Assembly (NCBI RefSeq): GCF_003575975.1
Contig: NZ_QQXK01000033.1
Span: forward strand, 1-36,230
Reading direction: 5' to 3'
DNA from: Galactobacter valiniphilus
GTDB taxonomy: Bacteria > Actinomycetota > Actinomycetes > Actinomycetales > Micrococcaceae
Length of the DNA stretch: 36,230 nt
Shown: one piece after another, positions 22,208-30,127 of the stretch
Layout of the letters: every line of letters begins with the position of its first letter
Numbering within the stretch: the first letter of the stretch is position 1
The notes under the pieces: model-generated
What the model saw: only the letters and a program-made list of their open reading frames with translations
Told to the model about the DNA's origin: nothing
Databases searched by the model: none
Position numbers and translations under genes: made by a program

Positions 22208-23836
22208 TCAGTGATCCACGGGTGCCTCCGCGCCGATGCCGGTCAGGGAGCGCACCTCCATCTCGGCCGCCTTGACCGGATCCTCGGTGTTCTTGTCGGT
22301 GATCGAACCGAGCCAGCCGAGGAAGAACGCGAGCGGGATGGAGACGATGCCGGGGTTGGCCAGCGGGAACCACGCGAAGTTCACGCCCTGGATCATCGAG
22401 GTCGCCGCGCCGGACATGACGGGCGAGAAGATGATCAGGATCAGCGCCGAGCCGAGGCCACCGTACATGGACCAGAGCGCGCCGCGGGTCGTGAAGCGCT
22501 TCCAGAACAGGGAGTACAGGATGGTCGGCAGGTTCGCCGAGGCGGCCACGGCGAACGCGAGCGCCACCAGGAAGGCCACGTTCTGCCCCTGGGCGCCGAT
22601 GCCGCCCACGATCGCCACGAGGCCGATCACGATGACCGTGCGGCGGGCGACCTTCACCTCCTGCTCCGAGGTGGCCTTGCCCTTCTTGATCACGGATCCG
22701 TAGATGTCGTGCGAGAAGGAGGCGGCAGCCGTGATCGCCAGGCCGGCGACGACCGCGAGGATCGTCGCGAAGGCCACGGCGGCGATGATGCCTAGCAGCA
22801 CCGAGCCGCCCAGGTGGTAGGCCAGCAGCGGGGCGGCGGAGTTCTGCCCGCCCGGAGCCGCCTTGATCGCGTCGACGCCGATCAGCGCGCCGGCGGCGTA
22901 GCCGAGCACCAGGGTGAAGAGGTAGAAGGCGCCGATGAGCCAGATGGCCCAGACCACGGACTTGCGGGCCTCCTTGGCCGTCGGCACCGTGTAAAAGCGC
23001 ATGAGCACGTGCGGCAGACCAGCCGTGCCGAGGACGAGGGCCAGGCCCAGCGAGAGGAAGTCGATCTTGGTGGTGATGGACTTGCCGTACTGCTGACCCG
23101 GATCCAGGATCTTCTCCGTGCCGGCCTTCTCCACGGCCGCGCCGAGCAGGGCGTTGAAGTCGAAGCCGTGCATGGCCAGGGCCCACACCGTCATGACAAA
23201 CGCGCCGGCGATGAGCAGGCAAGCCTTGATGATCTGCACCCAGGTGGTGCCCTTCATGCCGCCCATGAGCACGTAGAAGATCATGAGGGCGCCGACCACG
23301 ATGATGACGACCGACTGGCCGGCCTTGTCGCTGATGCCCAGCAGGAGCGAGACGAGGCCGCCGGCGCCCGCCATCTGCGCCAGCAGGTAGAACAGGCAGA
23401 CCGCCAGGGTGGTGATGGAAGCGGCGATGCGCACGGGCTTCTGCTTGAGCCGGAAGCTCAGGACGTCGGCCATGGTGAACTTGCCGGTGTTGCGCAGCAG
23501 CTCGGCCACGAGGAGCAAGGCCACGAGCCAGGCCACGAGGAAGCCGATGGAGTAGAGGAAGCCGTCGTAGCCGTAGATGGCGATAGCCCCCACGATGCCG
23601 AGGAAGCTCGCGGCGGAGAGGTAGTCGCCGGCGATGGCGGTGCCGTTCTGGCCGCCCGTGAAGGCGCGACCGCCGGCCAGGTAGTCGGCGGCGGTCTTGT
23701 TGTTGCGCGAGGCGCGCAGCACGACCACGAGCGTCACGACCACAAACAGGCCGAAGATGCCGATGTTGATCCAGGGGTTGCCCACCTGCGCCGCGGGCGC
23801 GGCGGCGGGCACGGGAACGATGGCGAGCGGGTTCAC
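22208..23836 (-). CDS. actP: cation/acetate symporter ActP (sodium:solute symporter family)
   Basis: ActP is a sodium:solute symporter that takes up acetate and related short monocarboxylates. The 542-residue product has about 13 membrane segments. Family landmarks are NNKTAADYLAGGRAFTGGQN, the sodium-site helix AIAGDYLSAASFLGIVGAI, FLLAQMAGAGG-like FYLLAQMAGAGGLVSLL, VGALMIFYVLMGGMKGTTWV, GTAGLPHVLMRFYTVPTAKE (the strongest ActP/MctC marker), and FATILAVVAGLAITAAASFSHDIY. The GTG start at 23836 follows GGAGGAGG and overlaps the DUF485 stop as GTGA. The DUF485-actP pair is the usual yjcH-actP arrangement. It is divergent from the LytS/LytTR pair, which is likely to control it. The spectrum could include pyruvate or propionate, as for C. 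glutamicum MctC. Confidence 0.93.
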   Translation of the reverse strand: MNPLAIVPVPAAAPAAQVGNPWINIGIFGLFVVVTLVVVLRASRNNKTAADYLAGGRAFTGGQNGTAIAGDYLSAASFLGIVGAIAIYGYDGFLYSIGFLVAWLVALLLVAELLRNTGKFTMADVLSFRLKQKPVRIAASITTLAVCLFYLLAQMAGAGGLVSLLLGISDKAGQSVVIIVVGALMIFYVLMGGMKGTTWVQIIKACLLIAGAFVMTVWALAMHGFDFNALLGAAVEKAGTEKILDPGQQYGKSITTKIDFLSLGLALVLGTAGLPHVLMRFYTVPTAKEARKSVVWAIWLIGAFYLFTLVLGYAAGALIGVDAIKAAPGGQNSAAPLLAYHLGGSVLLGIIAAVAFATILAVVAGLAITAAASFSHDIYGSVIKKGKATSEQEVKVARRTVIVIGLVAIVGGIGAQGQNVAFLVALAFAVAASANLPTILYSLFWKRFTTRGALWSMYGGLGSALILIIFSPVMSGAATSMIQGVNFAWFPLANPGIVSIPLAFFLGWLGSITDKNTEDPVKAAEMEVRSLTGIGAEAPVDH

Positions 23837-24231
23837 TTGGCCTCCTCCTGGGTGGCGGCGGGAGCGGCGTGCTTGGCGCCGGCTTGGGCGGCGGCGTTGC
23901 GCTCGGCGTCGGCCTCGAGCTCCTGACGGATGGCCGTGGCCTCCGGGTCCAGTTTGCGATTGGCGAAGCGTACGTAGAGCGCCGTGATGACGAACGTGGA
24001 GACGAACTGCAGCAGCCCCCACACGATGCCGACGTTGACATAGCCGTACACGCGCACGGCCATGACCTGCGGGAAGAACGCCGCAACGATGACGTAGAGC
24101 AGGTACCACGCGAGGAAGAGCGCCGTCATGGGGAAGGCGAAGCGCCGGTAGTCCGAACGCAGCTTCCTGAAGCGAGGCTCCTGTTGGACCCGAAGGAAGT
24201 CCTCGGGTGCTGGGGTGGGCGAGTCTGACAT
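23833..24231 (-). CDS. DUF485 small membrane protein (YjcH-like)
   Basis: This 132-residue protein is a DUF485 member, the small inner-membrane partner encoded with ActP symporters. The motif FLRVQQEPRFRKLRSDYRRFAFPMTALFLAWYLLYV is the diagnostic N-terminal block. Two membrane segments follow (about 34-56 and 66-88: TALFLAWYLLYVIVAAFF and GIVWGLLQFVSTFVITALYV), then YVRFANRKLDPEATAIRQEL. The Ala-rich, charged C-terminal tail of about 30 residues is variable. Its exact role is not established; it probably assists the symporter. ATG 24231 is preceded by AAAGGAG. It is first in the minus-strand pair with actP. Confidence 0.9.
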   Translation of the reverse strand: MSDSPTPAPEDFLRVQQEPRFRKLRSDYRRFAFPMTALFLAWYLLYVIVAAFFPQVMAVRVYGYVNVGIVWGLLQFVSTFVITALYVRFANRKLDPEATAIRQELEADAERNAAAQAGAKHAAPAATQEEAK

Positions 24232-24250
24232 GACGCTCCTTTGCCTCGTG

Positions 24251-24274
24251 GGTGCCGTATGCGGGGACGGCACC
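24251..24274 (-). promoter_or_regulatory. hairpin in the leader of DUF485-actP
   Basis: GGTGCCGT (24251-24258) and ACGGCACC (24267-24274) are perfect 8-bp arms around an 8-base loop, 20 bp upstream of the DUF485 start. It may be a leader structure or operator; evidence is only the symmetry. Confidence 0.3.
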
Positions 24275-24390
24275 GCGGGTGCCGGACTACCCGACGAGTG
24301 TGACCCTCGCCACACCCGCATCCCAGGGGGTGCGCCCGCTCGTGCGCCCAAGCGCCGCGCGCGACACGATGAACGATCGATATGACGCGA

Positions 24391-24404
24391 TCAGCGGTCA
24401 GCGG
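24391..24404. promoter_or_regulatory. 7-bp tandem repeat in the actP/lytS divergent promoter
   Basis: TCAGCGG occurs twice in direct tandem (24391-24397, 24398-24404), 10 bp from the CRP-like site. LytTR regulators bind paired direct repeats, usually with longer spacing, so this is only a weak candidate for the site of the adjacent LytTR protein. Confidence 0.25.
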
Positions 24405-24413
24405 TACGCCGCC

Positions 24414-24427
24414 GTGACGCAGATCAC
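24414..24427. promoter_or_regulatory. CRP/GlxR-like site between actP and lytS operons
   Basis: GTGACGCAGATCAC fits GTGA-N6-TCAC exactly (8 of 10 for the longer consensus). It lies in the 210-bp divergent region, 15 bp before the kinase start codon and directly upstream of a TAGCCT -10-like box at 24429-24434. Confidence 0.5.
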
Positions 24428-24441
24428 CTAGCCTGAGTGGC

Positions 24442-25626
24442 ATGGATTCGACGTGGGCGCTGCTCGCGGTGGCGGCCCTCGGCGCCACCGCGCTTGTCCT
24501 GCTTGCGGCCTGGGGCATCCTCGCGTTGCTGCGTCGGGACCGCACGCTGGGCGGCGAATCCGAGCACGAGCACTACCGCACGCTGCGCGAGGTGGGCGCC
24601 ACGGCCGCCGCGCTGGCCGGCGGGCTCGAGCCCGGCTCCGCGCCGGAGGCAGCCGCCGCCCTGGCCCGGCTCCTACGGGCCGAAGGGGTGGCGCTCTACG
24701 ACGCGCATCGCCGCCTGACGCTGTGGGGCCGCTGGCCCGGGAACACCGCCCCGGAGCTCCCCTCCCCCGGCACCCGCGCCAAGGTGCGCAGGCTCAAGGA
24801 CGTCGACGGTGGCTGGCACGTCGTGACGGCGCCGCTGCGGTCCGGGAACGCGCAGGTCGGCTGGCTCGCCGCCGCGAGCGTCAAGTCCGACGCCGCCTTT
24901 GTGCGCTCGGTCGAGGAGGTCGCCGCCTGGGTGAGCGCGCTGCACGGGGCGGCCGAGCTCGAGTCCTCGCGCTCGGCGCTCGCGGAGGCCGAGGTGCGGG
25001 CGCTGCGCGCGCAGATCTCCCCGCACTTCATCTACAACTCGCTCAACGCCATTGCGTCCTTCATCCACACCGACCCCGAGCGGGCCCGCGAGCTGGTCCT
25101 CGAGTTCGCCGACTTCACGCGCTACTCCTTCCGCCGCAACTCCGACTTCACGACGCTCTCGGAGGAGCTGCGGGCCATCGAGGGCTACCTCCAACTCGAA
25201 CGGGCGCGCTTCGGCGATCGCCTGCGCGTCCGCCTCGACGTGGCCCCCGAGGTCCTTGCTCTCCCCCTGCCCTTCCTCACACTCCAGCCGCTCGTCGAAA
25301 ACGCCGTGCGTCACGGGCTCGAGGCCAGGCCGGGCGGCGGCACGGTCACGCTCAGCGCGCGCGACGAGGGCGAGACCGCCCTGCTCATCGTCAACGACGA
25401 CGGCGTGGGGGCCGATCCAGAGCGGGTCAGGGAGGTCCTCTCCGGGGCCAGCCCCGGCGATCACGTGGGCCTGCGCAACGTCGACCTGCGCCTGCGCCAG
25501 GTGTACGGCGCGGGCTCCGGCCTCGTCGTCGACACGGGTCCAGGGGCCGGCATGCAGGTCGCCGTGCGCATCCCCAAGTTCCATCCGGCCGCCGCGGCGG
25601 CCCCCGCGGCCAGGGAGGCCAGATGA
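24442..25626 (+). CDS. LytS/YehU-type sensor histidine kinase
   Basis: This 394-residue sensor kinase of the HPK8 (LytS/BtsS) group has one N-terminal membrane segment (about 5-29), a GAF-like cytoplasmic region at about 45-170 (LLRAEGVALYDAHRRLTLWG, then WHVVTAPLRSGNAQVGWLAAAS), the His_kinase domain with His195 in LRAQISPHFIYNSLNAIASFI, and an HATPase domain (LQPLVENAVRHGLE, VNDDGVG, GLRNVDLRLRQVYG). Related kinases sense pyruvate or other small organic acids (E. coli BtsSR, YpdAB). Here it lies between two symporter modules, so a transported monocarboxylate is the likely cue. No Shine-Dalgarno precedes ATG 24442, and TAGCCT lies 7 bases upstream, so the mRNA is probably leaderless. The stop overlaps the regulator start as ATGA. 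Confidence 0.9.
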   Translation: MDSTWALLAVAALGATALVLLAAWGILALLRRDRTLGGESEHEHYRTLREVGATAAALAGGLEPGSAPEAAAALARLLRAEGVALYDAHRRLTLWGRWPGNTAPELPSPGTRAKVRRLKDVDGGWHVVTAPLRSGNAQVGWLAAASVKSDAAFVRSVEEVAAWVSALHGAAELESSRSALAEAEVRALRAQISPHFIYNSLNAIASFIHTDPERARELVLEFADFTRYSFRRNSDFTTLSEELRAIEGYLQLERARFGDRLRVRLDVAPEVLALPLPFLTLQPLVENAVRHGLEARPGGGTVTLSARDEGETALLIVNDDGVGADPERVREVLSGASPGDHVGLRNVDLRLRQVYGAGSGLVVDTGPGAGMQVAVRIPKFHPAAAAAPAAREAR

Positions 25627-26462
25627 TCAGCGTTCTGGTGGTGGACGACGAGGAGCCGGCGGTCCGCGAGCTCGCCTACCTGCTCTCGCGCGACGAGCGG
25701 GTGGGCGAGGTGTTCACGGCGCACAGCGCCGAGGCCGCCTTCCGCGAGCTGCAGGAGAACGCAGTGGACCTGGTCCTCCTGGACATCCACATGCCCGGGC
25801 TCAGCGGCCTGGAGACGGCCTCGATCCTGCAGCGCTTTGCGCATCCGCCCGCCCTCGTGTTCGTGACCGCGGACGAGTCCCACGCGATCCAGGCTTACGA
25901 GCTCGCGGCCGTCGACTACCTGCTCAAGCCGGTGCGCCCGGCCCGGCTTTCCGAGGCCGTGCGCCGCGTGGCCGACGCCCGCGAGGCCTCGCCCCACGAG
26001 GCCCGGGAGGCCCCTGCGCCCGCCCACCCCGCCACGGGGTCCCAGGCCGTCCCTGCGTCCCCCGCAGCCGCCTCGGCTCCCGCCCCCGGCGGCGCGGAGG
26101 CGCCGGAGGGCGCCGCCGAACCGACCGTCGTCGTGGTCCAGGGCGAGAGCTCCGTCCGCATCCAGCTGCGGGAGATCACGCACGTCACGGCGGCCGGCGA
26201 CTACGCGCGCCTGCACACGGCCCGCGGCAGCTTCCTCGAGCGCACCCCGCTCTCGGCGCTCGAGGCGCGCTGGGCCGGCGCCGGCTTCGTGCGGATCCAC
26301 CGCTCGGCCCTCGTGCGCGTTGACGCCATCGAGGCCGTGACCCGCGTGGACGGCGCGCCCGTCGTGCGGGTCGCCGGTGTCACCCTGCCCGTGGCCCGCC
26401 GCGCCCTCGCGCGCGTGCGCGCGAGCTTTGGGCTCAACGCCCTCGCCTCGGAGCGCCAGTGA
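25623..26462 (+). CDS. LytTR-family response regulator
   Basis: The 279-residue partner of the LytS-type kinase has a receiver domain at 1-120, with acidic pocket Asp8/Asp9, phosphoacceptor Asp54 in LVLLDIHMPGLSGLE, and Lys in DYLLKPVRPARL. An Ala/Pro-rich linker of about 50 residues follows. The C-terminal LytTR DNA-binding domain reads IQLREITHVTAAGDYARLHT, LERTPLSALEARW, FVRIHRSALVRVDAIEAV and PVARRALARVRASFG. LytTR proteins bind paired direct repeats through beta-strands. The flanking DUF485-actP and small-protein/symporter genes are the obvious targets. ATG 25623 overlaps the kinase stop (ATGA), and its own stop overlaps the next gene as GTGA, so four genes to 28353 form one translationally coupled operon. 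Confidence 0.93.
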   Translation: MISVLVVDDEEPAVRELAYLLSRDERVGEVFTAHSAEAAFRELQENAVDLVLLDIHMPGLSGLETASILQRFAHPPALVFVTADESHAIQAYELAAVDYLLKPVRPARLSEAVRRVADAREASPHEAREAPAPAHPATGSQAVPASPAAASAPAPGGAEAPEGAAEPTVVVVQGESSVRIQLREITHVTAAGDYARLHTARGSFLERTPLSALEARWAGAGFVRIHRSALVRVDAIEAVTRVDGAPVVRVAGVTLPVARRALARVRASFGLNALASERQ

Positions 26463-26932
26463 GCGCCGCCGGGCAGGGGCACGACGACGCCGGGCCCGGC
26501 CAGGGCGGGCGCCTCGCCTCCCCGGCCTCGCCCGGGGACGCCCCCGCCACGCACGCGGGTGCCCTCGCCGCCGTCGAGGCCGCCTTGGGTGCGCCAGCGC
26601 CGGGCCGCACGCGGCTGAGCTCCGAGGAGCGCCGCGAGGGCGCCGAGGAGGTGCTCAGCGCGGAGAACTACTACGCGGCCGCCCTGCGCCGCGCCCAGTT
26701 GCGGCTCTCCGTCACGGTGGCCGCCGCCTTCCTTGCCGTGGTCTCGGTGCTCGCCGTGGCCGCGGCGTCGTGGGATCTGCTGGAGAGCGTCCGCCCCGCC
26801 GGTCTCCCGCTCTCCTGGTGGCTCATCGGCGTGGCGCTCTACCCGCTCGTCATCGGCGCGGCCCTGCTGTACCAGGCCGCCTCCCTCCGGCTCGAGCGGC
26901 GCTACCAGCGCGTGAGCGGGGAGGCCGCATGA
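26459..26932 (+). CDS. small two-span membrane protein, likely symporter partner
   Basis: The 157-residue product has a disordered, Gly/Ala/Pro-rich N-terminus of about 55 residues, an amphipathic stretch (SSEERREGAEEVLSAENYYAA then ALRRAQLRLS) and two membrane segments at about 84-106 (VTVAAAFLAVVSVLAVAA) and 119-141 (WWLIGVALYPLVIGAALLYQ), ending in a basic LRLERRYQRV. The layout (YYAxxLRRAQLRLS, two spans, basic end) resembles the small membrane subunits encoded before sodium:solute symporters (DUF485/DUF4212 and MctB-like), but sequence similarity to DUF485 is weak. It starts with GTG overlapping the LytTR stop and overlaps the following symporter gene by ATGA. It mirrors the DUF485 gene of the divergent actP unit. 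Confidence 0.75.
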   Translation: MSAAGQGHDDAGPGQGGRLASPASPGDAPATHAGALAAVEAALGAPAPGRTRLSSEERREGAEEVLSAENYYAAALRRAQLRLSVTVAAAFLAVVSVLAVAAASWDLLESVRPAGLPLSWWLIGVALYPLVIGAALLYQAASLRLERRYQRVSGEAA

Positions 26933-28353
26933 ACTCCCTGGCCTTGGCCGCCGCCATCGGACTCGTCTGCGCCGTGACGATCCTCGTGGCGCTGCGGGGC
27001 GGGCATCGCTCGCGGACCACGGCAGACGTCTACGTCGCCGCGCGCTCGGTGCGCCCGTGGTTCAACGCCTCGGCGATCGGCGGCGAGTACCTCTCCGCCG
27101 CGAGCTTCCTGGGGGTCACGGGCCTCATCGTCCTCTCGGGCCGCGACGGGCTCTGGTACCCCGTGGGCTACGCGGCCGGCTTCCTCATGCTTCTGCTCTT
27201 CGTCGCCGCTCCCCTGCGCCGCTCCGGCGCCTACGCCCTGTCCGACTTCGCGCTCGTGCGGTTCAGGGACGAACGGGCCGCCAAGGCGCTCGGCTACGCC
27301 GTGCTCGGCGTCGGGTGGCTCTACATGCTCCCCCAGATGCACGGCGCGGCCCTGACCGTCCGCACCGTCACGGGCGCGCCGGGCTGGGTGGGGCCGCTCA
27401 TCGTGACGGCGGTGGTGATCGCCTCGGTGGTGCCGGGCGGCATGCGCTCCATCACCCTGGTCCAGGCCGTGCAGTATTGGCTCAAGCTGGCGGCGCTGGC
27501 CGTCCCCGCCGCCGCGCTCATCTTCGGCTTCGCCACCTCGCGCGGCCCGGTGGCCGTGGAGCTCGCCCTGCCGGCCTCGACGCAGCCGCCGCTCGTCACG
27601 GTCTCGCTACTCGTGGCGCTCGTCTTCGGCACGCTGGGCCTCCCCCACGTCTTGGTGCGCTTCTACACGAACCCGGATGGCGCCAGCGCCCGGCGCACCA
27701 CCGTCATCGTCATCTGCCTCGTCTGCGCGTTCTACCTGATTCCCACGGCCCTCGGCTTCCTCGCCGTGGCCTCCGGTGCCATCGGCAGCACGCCGGACAC
27801 CACGGTGCTCCAGCTGCCCACCCTGCTCCTGGACGGCCCACTCTCCGTGGCCCTCGCGGCGCTCGTGGCCGGCGGCGCGTTCGCCGCCTTCATCTCCACC
27901 TCTTCGGGGCTGTGCATCGCCCTGGCCGGCGTCATCGGTCGCCGTTTCTTCGGCGGGACGGTGGACGGCTTCCGCCGCGGCGCGCTGCTGGCCGCGTTGG
28001 TGCCCGGAGCGCTGGCCCTCGTGACGTCCTCGACCGCGCTGGCCGGCGTCATCGGCTCCATCTTTGCGCTGACGGCCTCCACCATCGCGCCCGTGCTGCT
28101 GGCGGGCATCTGGTGGAGGCGCTGCTCGGGGCCCGGAGCCGTGGCCGGCATCGTCACCGGCGCGCTCGTGTGCGGGGCGAGCCTCGGCGCCGCGGCCCTC
28201 GGGGTCGGTACCGGGACGTTGTGGGGCGGGCTCCTGGGCCAGCCGGCCCTGCTGAGCGTGCCGTGCGCCATCGCGGCGCTCGTGATCGCCTCGTACCGCA
28301 GCCCCGGCCCGGCCGACGCCGACGCGATCCTCGCGCGCCTGCACACGCCCTGA
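26929..28353 (+). CDS. sodium:solute symporter, ActP/MctC-like paralogue
   Basis: This second SSS-family symporter has 474 residues and about 13 membrane spans, shorter than ActP at 22208 because loops and termini are trimmed. Shared markers are TTADVYVAARSVRPWFNASAIGGEYLSAASFLGVTGLI (sodium site), GWLYMLPQMHGAA, VVPGGMRSITLVQAVQYWLK, GTLGLPHVLVRFYTNPDGASARR and GGAFAAFISTSSGLCIALAGVIGRRFFGG. The GLPHVLVRFYTNP block places it with acetate/pyruvate-type carriers. It is the last gene of the lytS-type operon, directly coupled to the small membrane protein, and ends at two hairpins. Substrate is inferred as a short monocarboxylate; two paralogues under one two-component system may differ in affinity or substrate. 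Confidence 0.9.
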   Translation: MNSLALAAAIGLVCAVTILVALRGGHRSRTTADVYVAARSVRPWFNASAIGGEYLSAASFLGVTGLIVLSGRDGLWYPVGYAAGFLMLLLFVAAPLRRSGAYALSDFALVRFRDERAAKALGYAVLGVGWLYMLPQMHGAALTVRTVTGAPGWVGPLIVTAVVIASVVPGGMRSITLVQAVQYWLKLAALAVPAAALIFGFATSRGPVAVELALPASTQPPLVTVSLLVALVFGTLGLPHVLVRFYTNPDGASARRTTVIVICLVCAFYLIPTALGFLAVASGAIGSTPDTTVLQLPTLLLDGPLSVALAALVAGGAFAAFISTSSGLCIALAGVIGRRFFGGTVDGFRRGALLAALVPGALALVTSSTALAGVIGSIFALTASTIAPVLLAGIWWRRCSGPGAVAGIVTGALVCGASLGAAALGVGTGTLWGGLLGQPALLSVPCAIAALVIASYRSPGPADADAILARLHTP

Positions 28354-28372
28354 CGGCGCCCACGCCAGCCCC

Positions 28373-28413
28373 ACGGCGGGTGGTCCCTGGCACGCGACCT
28401 GCCCACCCGCCGT
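28373..28413 (+). terminator. first hairpin after the symporter operon
   Basis: ACGGCGGGTGG (28373-28383) pairs perfectly with CCACCCGCCGT (28403-28413), with a 19-base loop, 20 bases past the symporter stop. Confidence 0.5.
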
Positions 28414-28436
28414 CGGGCCGTGCCCCACAAACGCGA

Positions 28437-28471
28437 GCGGGGCGGCCTCCCGTGAAGGGAGGCCGCCCCGC
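28437..28471. terminator. bidirectional terminator between convergent genes
   Basis: GCGGGGCGGCCTCCC (28437-28451) and GGGAGGCCGCCCCGC (28457-28471) are a perfect 15-bp stem with a GTGAA loop. It lies between the plus-strand symporter operon and the minus-strand DivIVA-repeat gene (16 bp past its stop), so it can serve both. Confidence 0.75.
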
Positions 28472-28486
28472 CGTGAGCGTGGGAGG

Positions 28487-29077
28487 TCAGTCGATCGAGG
28501 CCATGAGCTCGATGGTGCGATCCAGGAAGGCATCCACCTGGTTCTCCTCGTAGCCCTCCTCGCCCGTGGCGCGGCCGAAGGTGGCGCGGCGGACGTCGTC
28601 AACGGAGAGCGGCACATCCTGCTCAAAATACTCGAGGAGGCGATCGCACAGCGCGTCGACGTCGGCGATCGCGTAGGAGGACACCCCACCGCGCGAGGGG
28701 CGGCGGAAACGCTCGCCGGGCGCGCGGTGCAGGCGGGCCCGCAGCACGCCGGAGACCTGGGCGATCCCCTCGATCCAGCGGTCGTGCCCCTCGGACTCGA
28801 TGATGGCGTTGCGCTCACGGGCGGCAAAGACGTCCTCGAGGCGATCCAGGGCGGCGTCGACCTCGCGCGGCTCGTAGCCGCCGCGCGCCGGGTCGAAGGT
28901 GGTGCGGCGCACCACGGCGCTCGTGACGACCTCGTCGTCCGGGAGTGCCGTCTCGTACGTGGCCCGGGCGCGCTGCAGGAAGCGCTCCACCTGGGCTGGC
29001 TCGTATCCGAACTCGTCATCCGCCACGCGAGGGAAGAGGCTGCGCCCGGCCGGCTGGGCGTCGTCGTGCACGCTCAC
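28487..29077 (-). CDS. DivIVA/DivI1A-motif repeat protein
   Basis: The 196-residue soluble protein is built of three copies of the short actinobacterial DivI1A motif: FPRVADDEFGYEPAQVERFL at about 15-34, TTFDPARGGYEPREVDAALD at about 59-78, and ATFGRATGEEGYEENQVDAF at about 165-184. Each has the F-x(5-8)-G-Y-x-x-x-x-V-D pattern. The middle region (about 90-160) is alpha-helical and lacks the long coiled coil of true Wag31/DivIVA, so it is not the main polar scaffold. A role in envelope or division-site assembly is possible by family. The GTG start at 29077 follows AGGAG. It is 93 bp downstream of cdsA on the same strand and may be co-transcribed or use a TAGCAT -10-like box at 29149-29144. 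Confidence 0.75.
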   Translation of the reverse strand: MSVHDDAQPAGRSLFPRVADDEFGYEPAQVERFLQRARATYETALPDDEVVTSAVVRRTTFDPARGGYEPREVDAALDRLEDVFAARERNAIIESEGHDRWIEGIAQVSGVLRARLHRAPGERFRRPSRGGVSSYAIADVDALCDRLLEYFEQDVPLSVDDVRRATFGRATGEEGYEENQVDAFLDRTIELMASID

Positions 29078-29170
29078 TTGTCACTCCTGGTCTGTGTCTT
29101 CGTCATCAAAGTCGGTTCTGGCCGCACGGCGTGTGCGTCCCTCATGCTATCGGCAGCGCCCGCGCGCGGC

Positions 29171-30127
29171 TTAGGTGAACGCGCCGACGGCGAGCACCGT
29201 GACGACGTAGCCGATCGGCACGGCAAAGAGCATGGAATCGAGGCGGTCCATCATGCCGCCGTGGCCCGGCAGCAGATTGCTCATGTCCTTGATGCCGAGC
29301 TCGCGCTTGACCATCGACTCGGCAAGATCGCCGGCCGTGGCGGCCATCGCCGTCGCGGCGGCGAGCACGAGGCCAACCCACCACGGCAGGTGCAGGACAA
29401 AGAGGCACAGCGCCACACCCACAAGCATGGCGCCGCCGACCGAGCCGGCGAAGCCCTCCCAGGACTTCTTGGGGCTGATCCGCGGGGCCATAGGGTGCTT
29501 GCCGAGCCACGCGCCAAAGATGTACCCGAAGGTGTCGTTGGAGACCACCAGCAGCAGCAACGAGAAGAGCAGTAGCGGGCCGTTCTCCTCGCGGAACATC
29601 AGGAATGCGAAGGAGGCAAGCAGCGGCACCCACGACAGCGTGAGCAGCGAGTAGCCGATGGATCGCAGCGAGCTCGCGCGCCCCTCCAACGCGTTCCAGA
29701 TCGTCACGAGGAGCGCCGAGGCGACGAACGCCACGCCGAGCGCGGCAGGGCCGGCGTAGCTCGCGGCGATGGGCATCGACGCGGCGCCAACGGCCATGGG
29801 CAACAGCGGCACCGGGACCCCACTGTGCGACTGCAGCGCGCGAGAGACCTCCCACACGCCGATGACGCACACGATCGAACCGAGCGCCACGAAGAGCGGC
29901 GGCCACACGAAGATGCCGAGCATCAGCAGGGCCATGAGGCCGGCGCCGACGCCGATCGCCATGGGCAGATCGCGGCCGGCCTTGGAGGTCTTGGCGCTGG
30001 CCTCGCGGCGCGCCCGGCGGGTCAGTGGGCGCAAGGGCGCGGCGACATCCTCGGGCAGGGGAAGCACCCCCACGCCGTCCCCCTCGAGCGAGGGTGACGG
30101 CGTGGGGGCATCGGAACCGTTGGTCAT
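29171..30127 (-). CDS. cdsA: phosphatidate cytidylyltransferase
   Basis: CdsA makes CDP-diacylglycerol from phosphatidate and CTP, the branch point for membrane phospholipids. The 318-residue product starts with a hydrophilic N-terminal extension of about 50 residues (Pro/Glu-rich, then basic RRARREASAKTSKAGRD), followed by about eight membrane segments. The C-terminal signature SMVKRELGIKDMSNLLPGHGG followed by MMDRLDS is the CDP-alcohol synthase motif (S-x-x-K-R-x4-K-D...H-G-G-x-x-D-R) with its catalytic acids. NDTFGYIFGAWLGKHP and ISPKKSWEGF are further conserved blocks. Its ATG overlaps the frr stop by one base (TGATG). The pyrH-frr-cdsA order is conserved in many bacteria. Confidence 0.95.
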   Translation of the reverse strand: MTNGSDAPTPSPSLEGDGVGVLPLPEDVAAPLRPLTRRARREASAKTSKAGRDLPMAIGVGAGLMALLMLGIFVWPPLFVALGSIVCVIGVWEVSRALQSHSGVPVPLLPMAVGAASMPIAASYAGPAALGVAFVASALLVTIWNALEGRASSLRSIGYSLLTLSWVPLLASFAFLMFREENGPLLLFSLLLLVVSNDTFGYIFGAWLGKHPMAPRISPKKSWEGFAGSVGGAMLVGVALCLFVLHLPWWVGLVLAAATAMAATAGDLAESMVKRELGIKDMSNLLPGHGGMMDRLDSMLFAVPIGYVVTVLAVGAFT

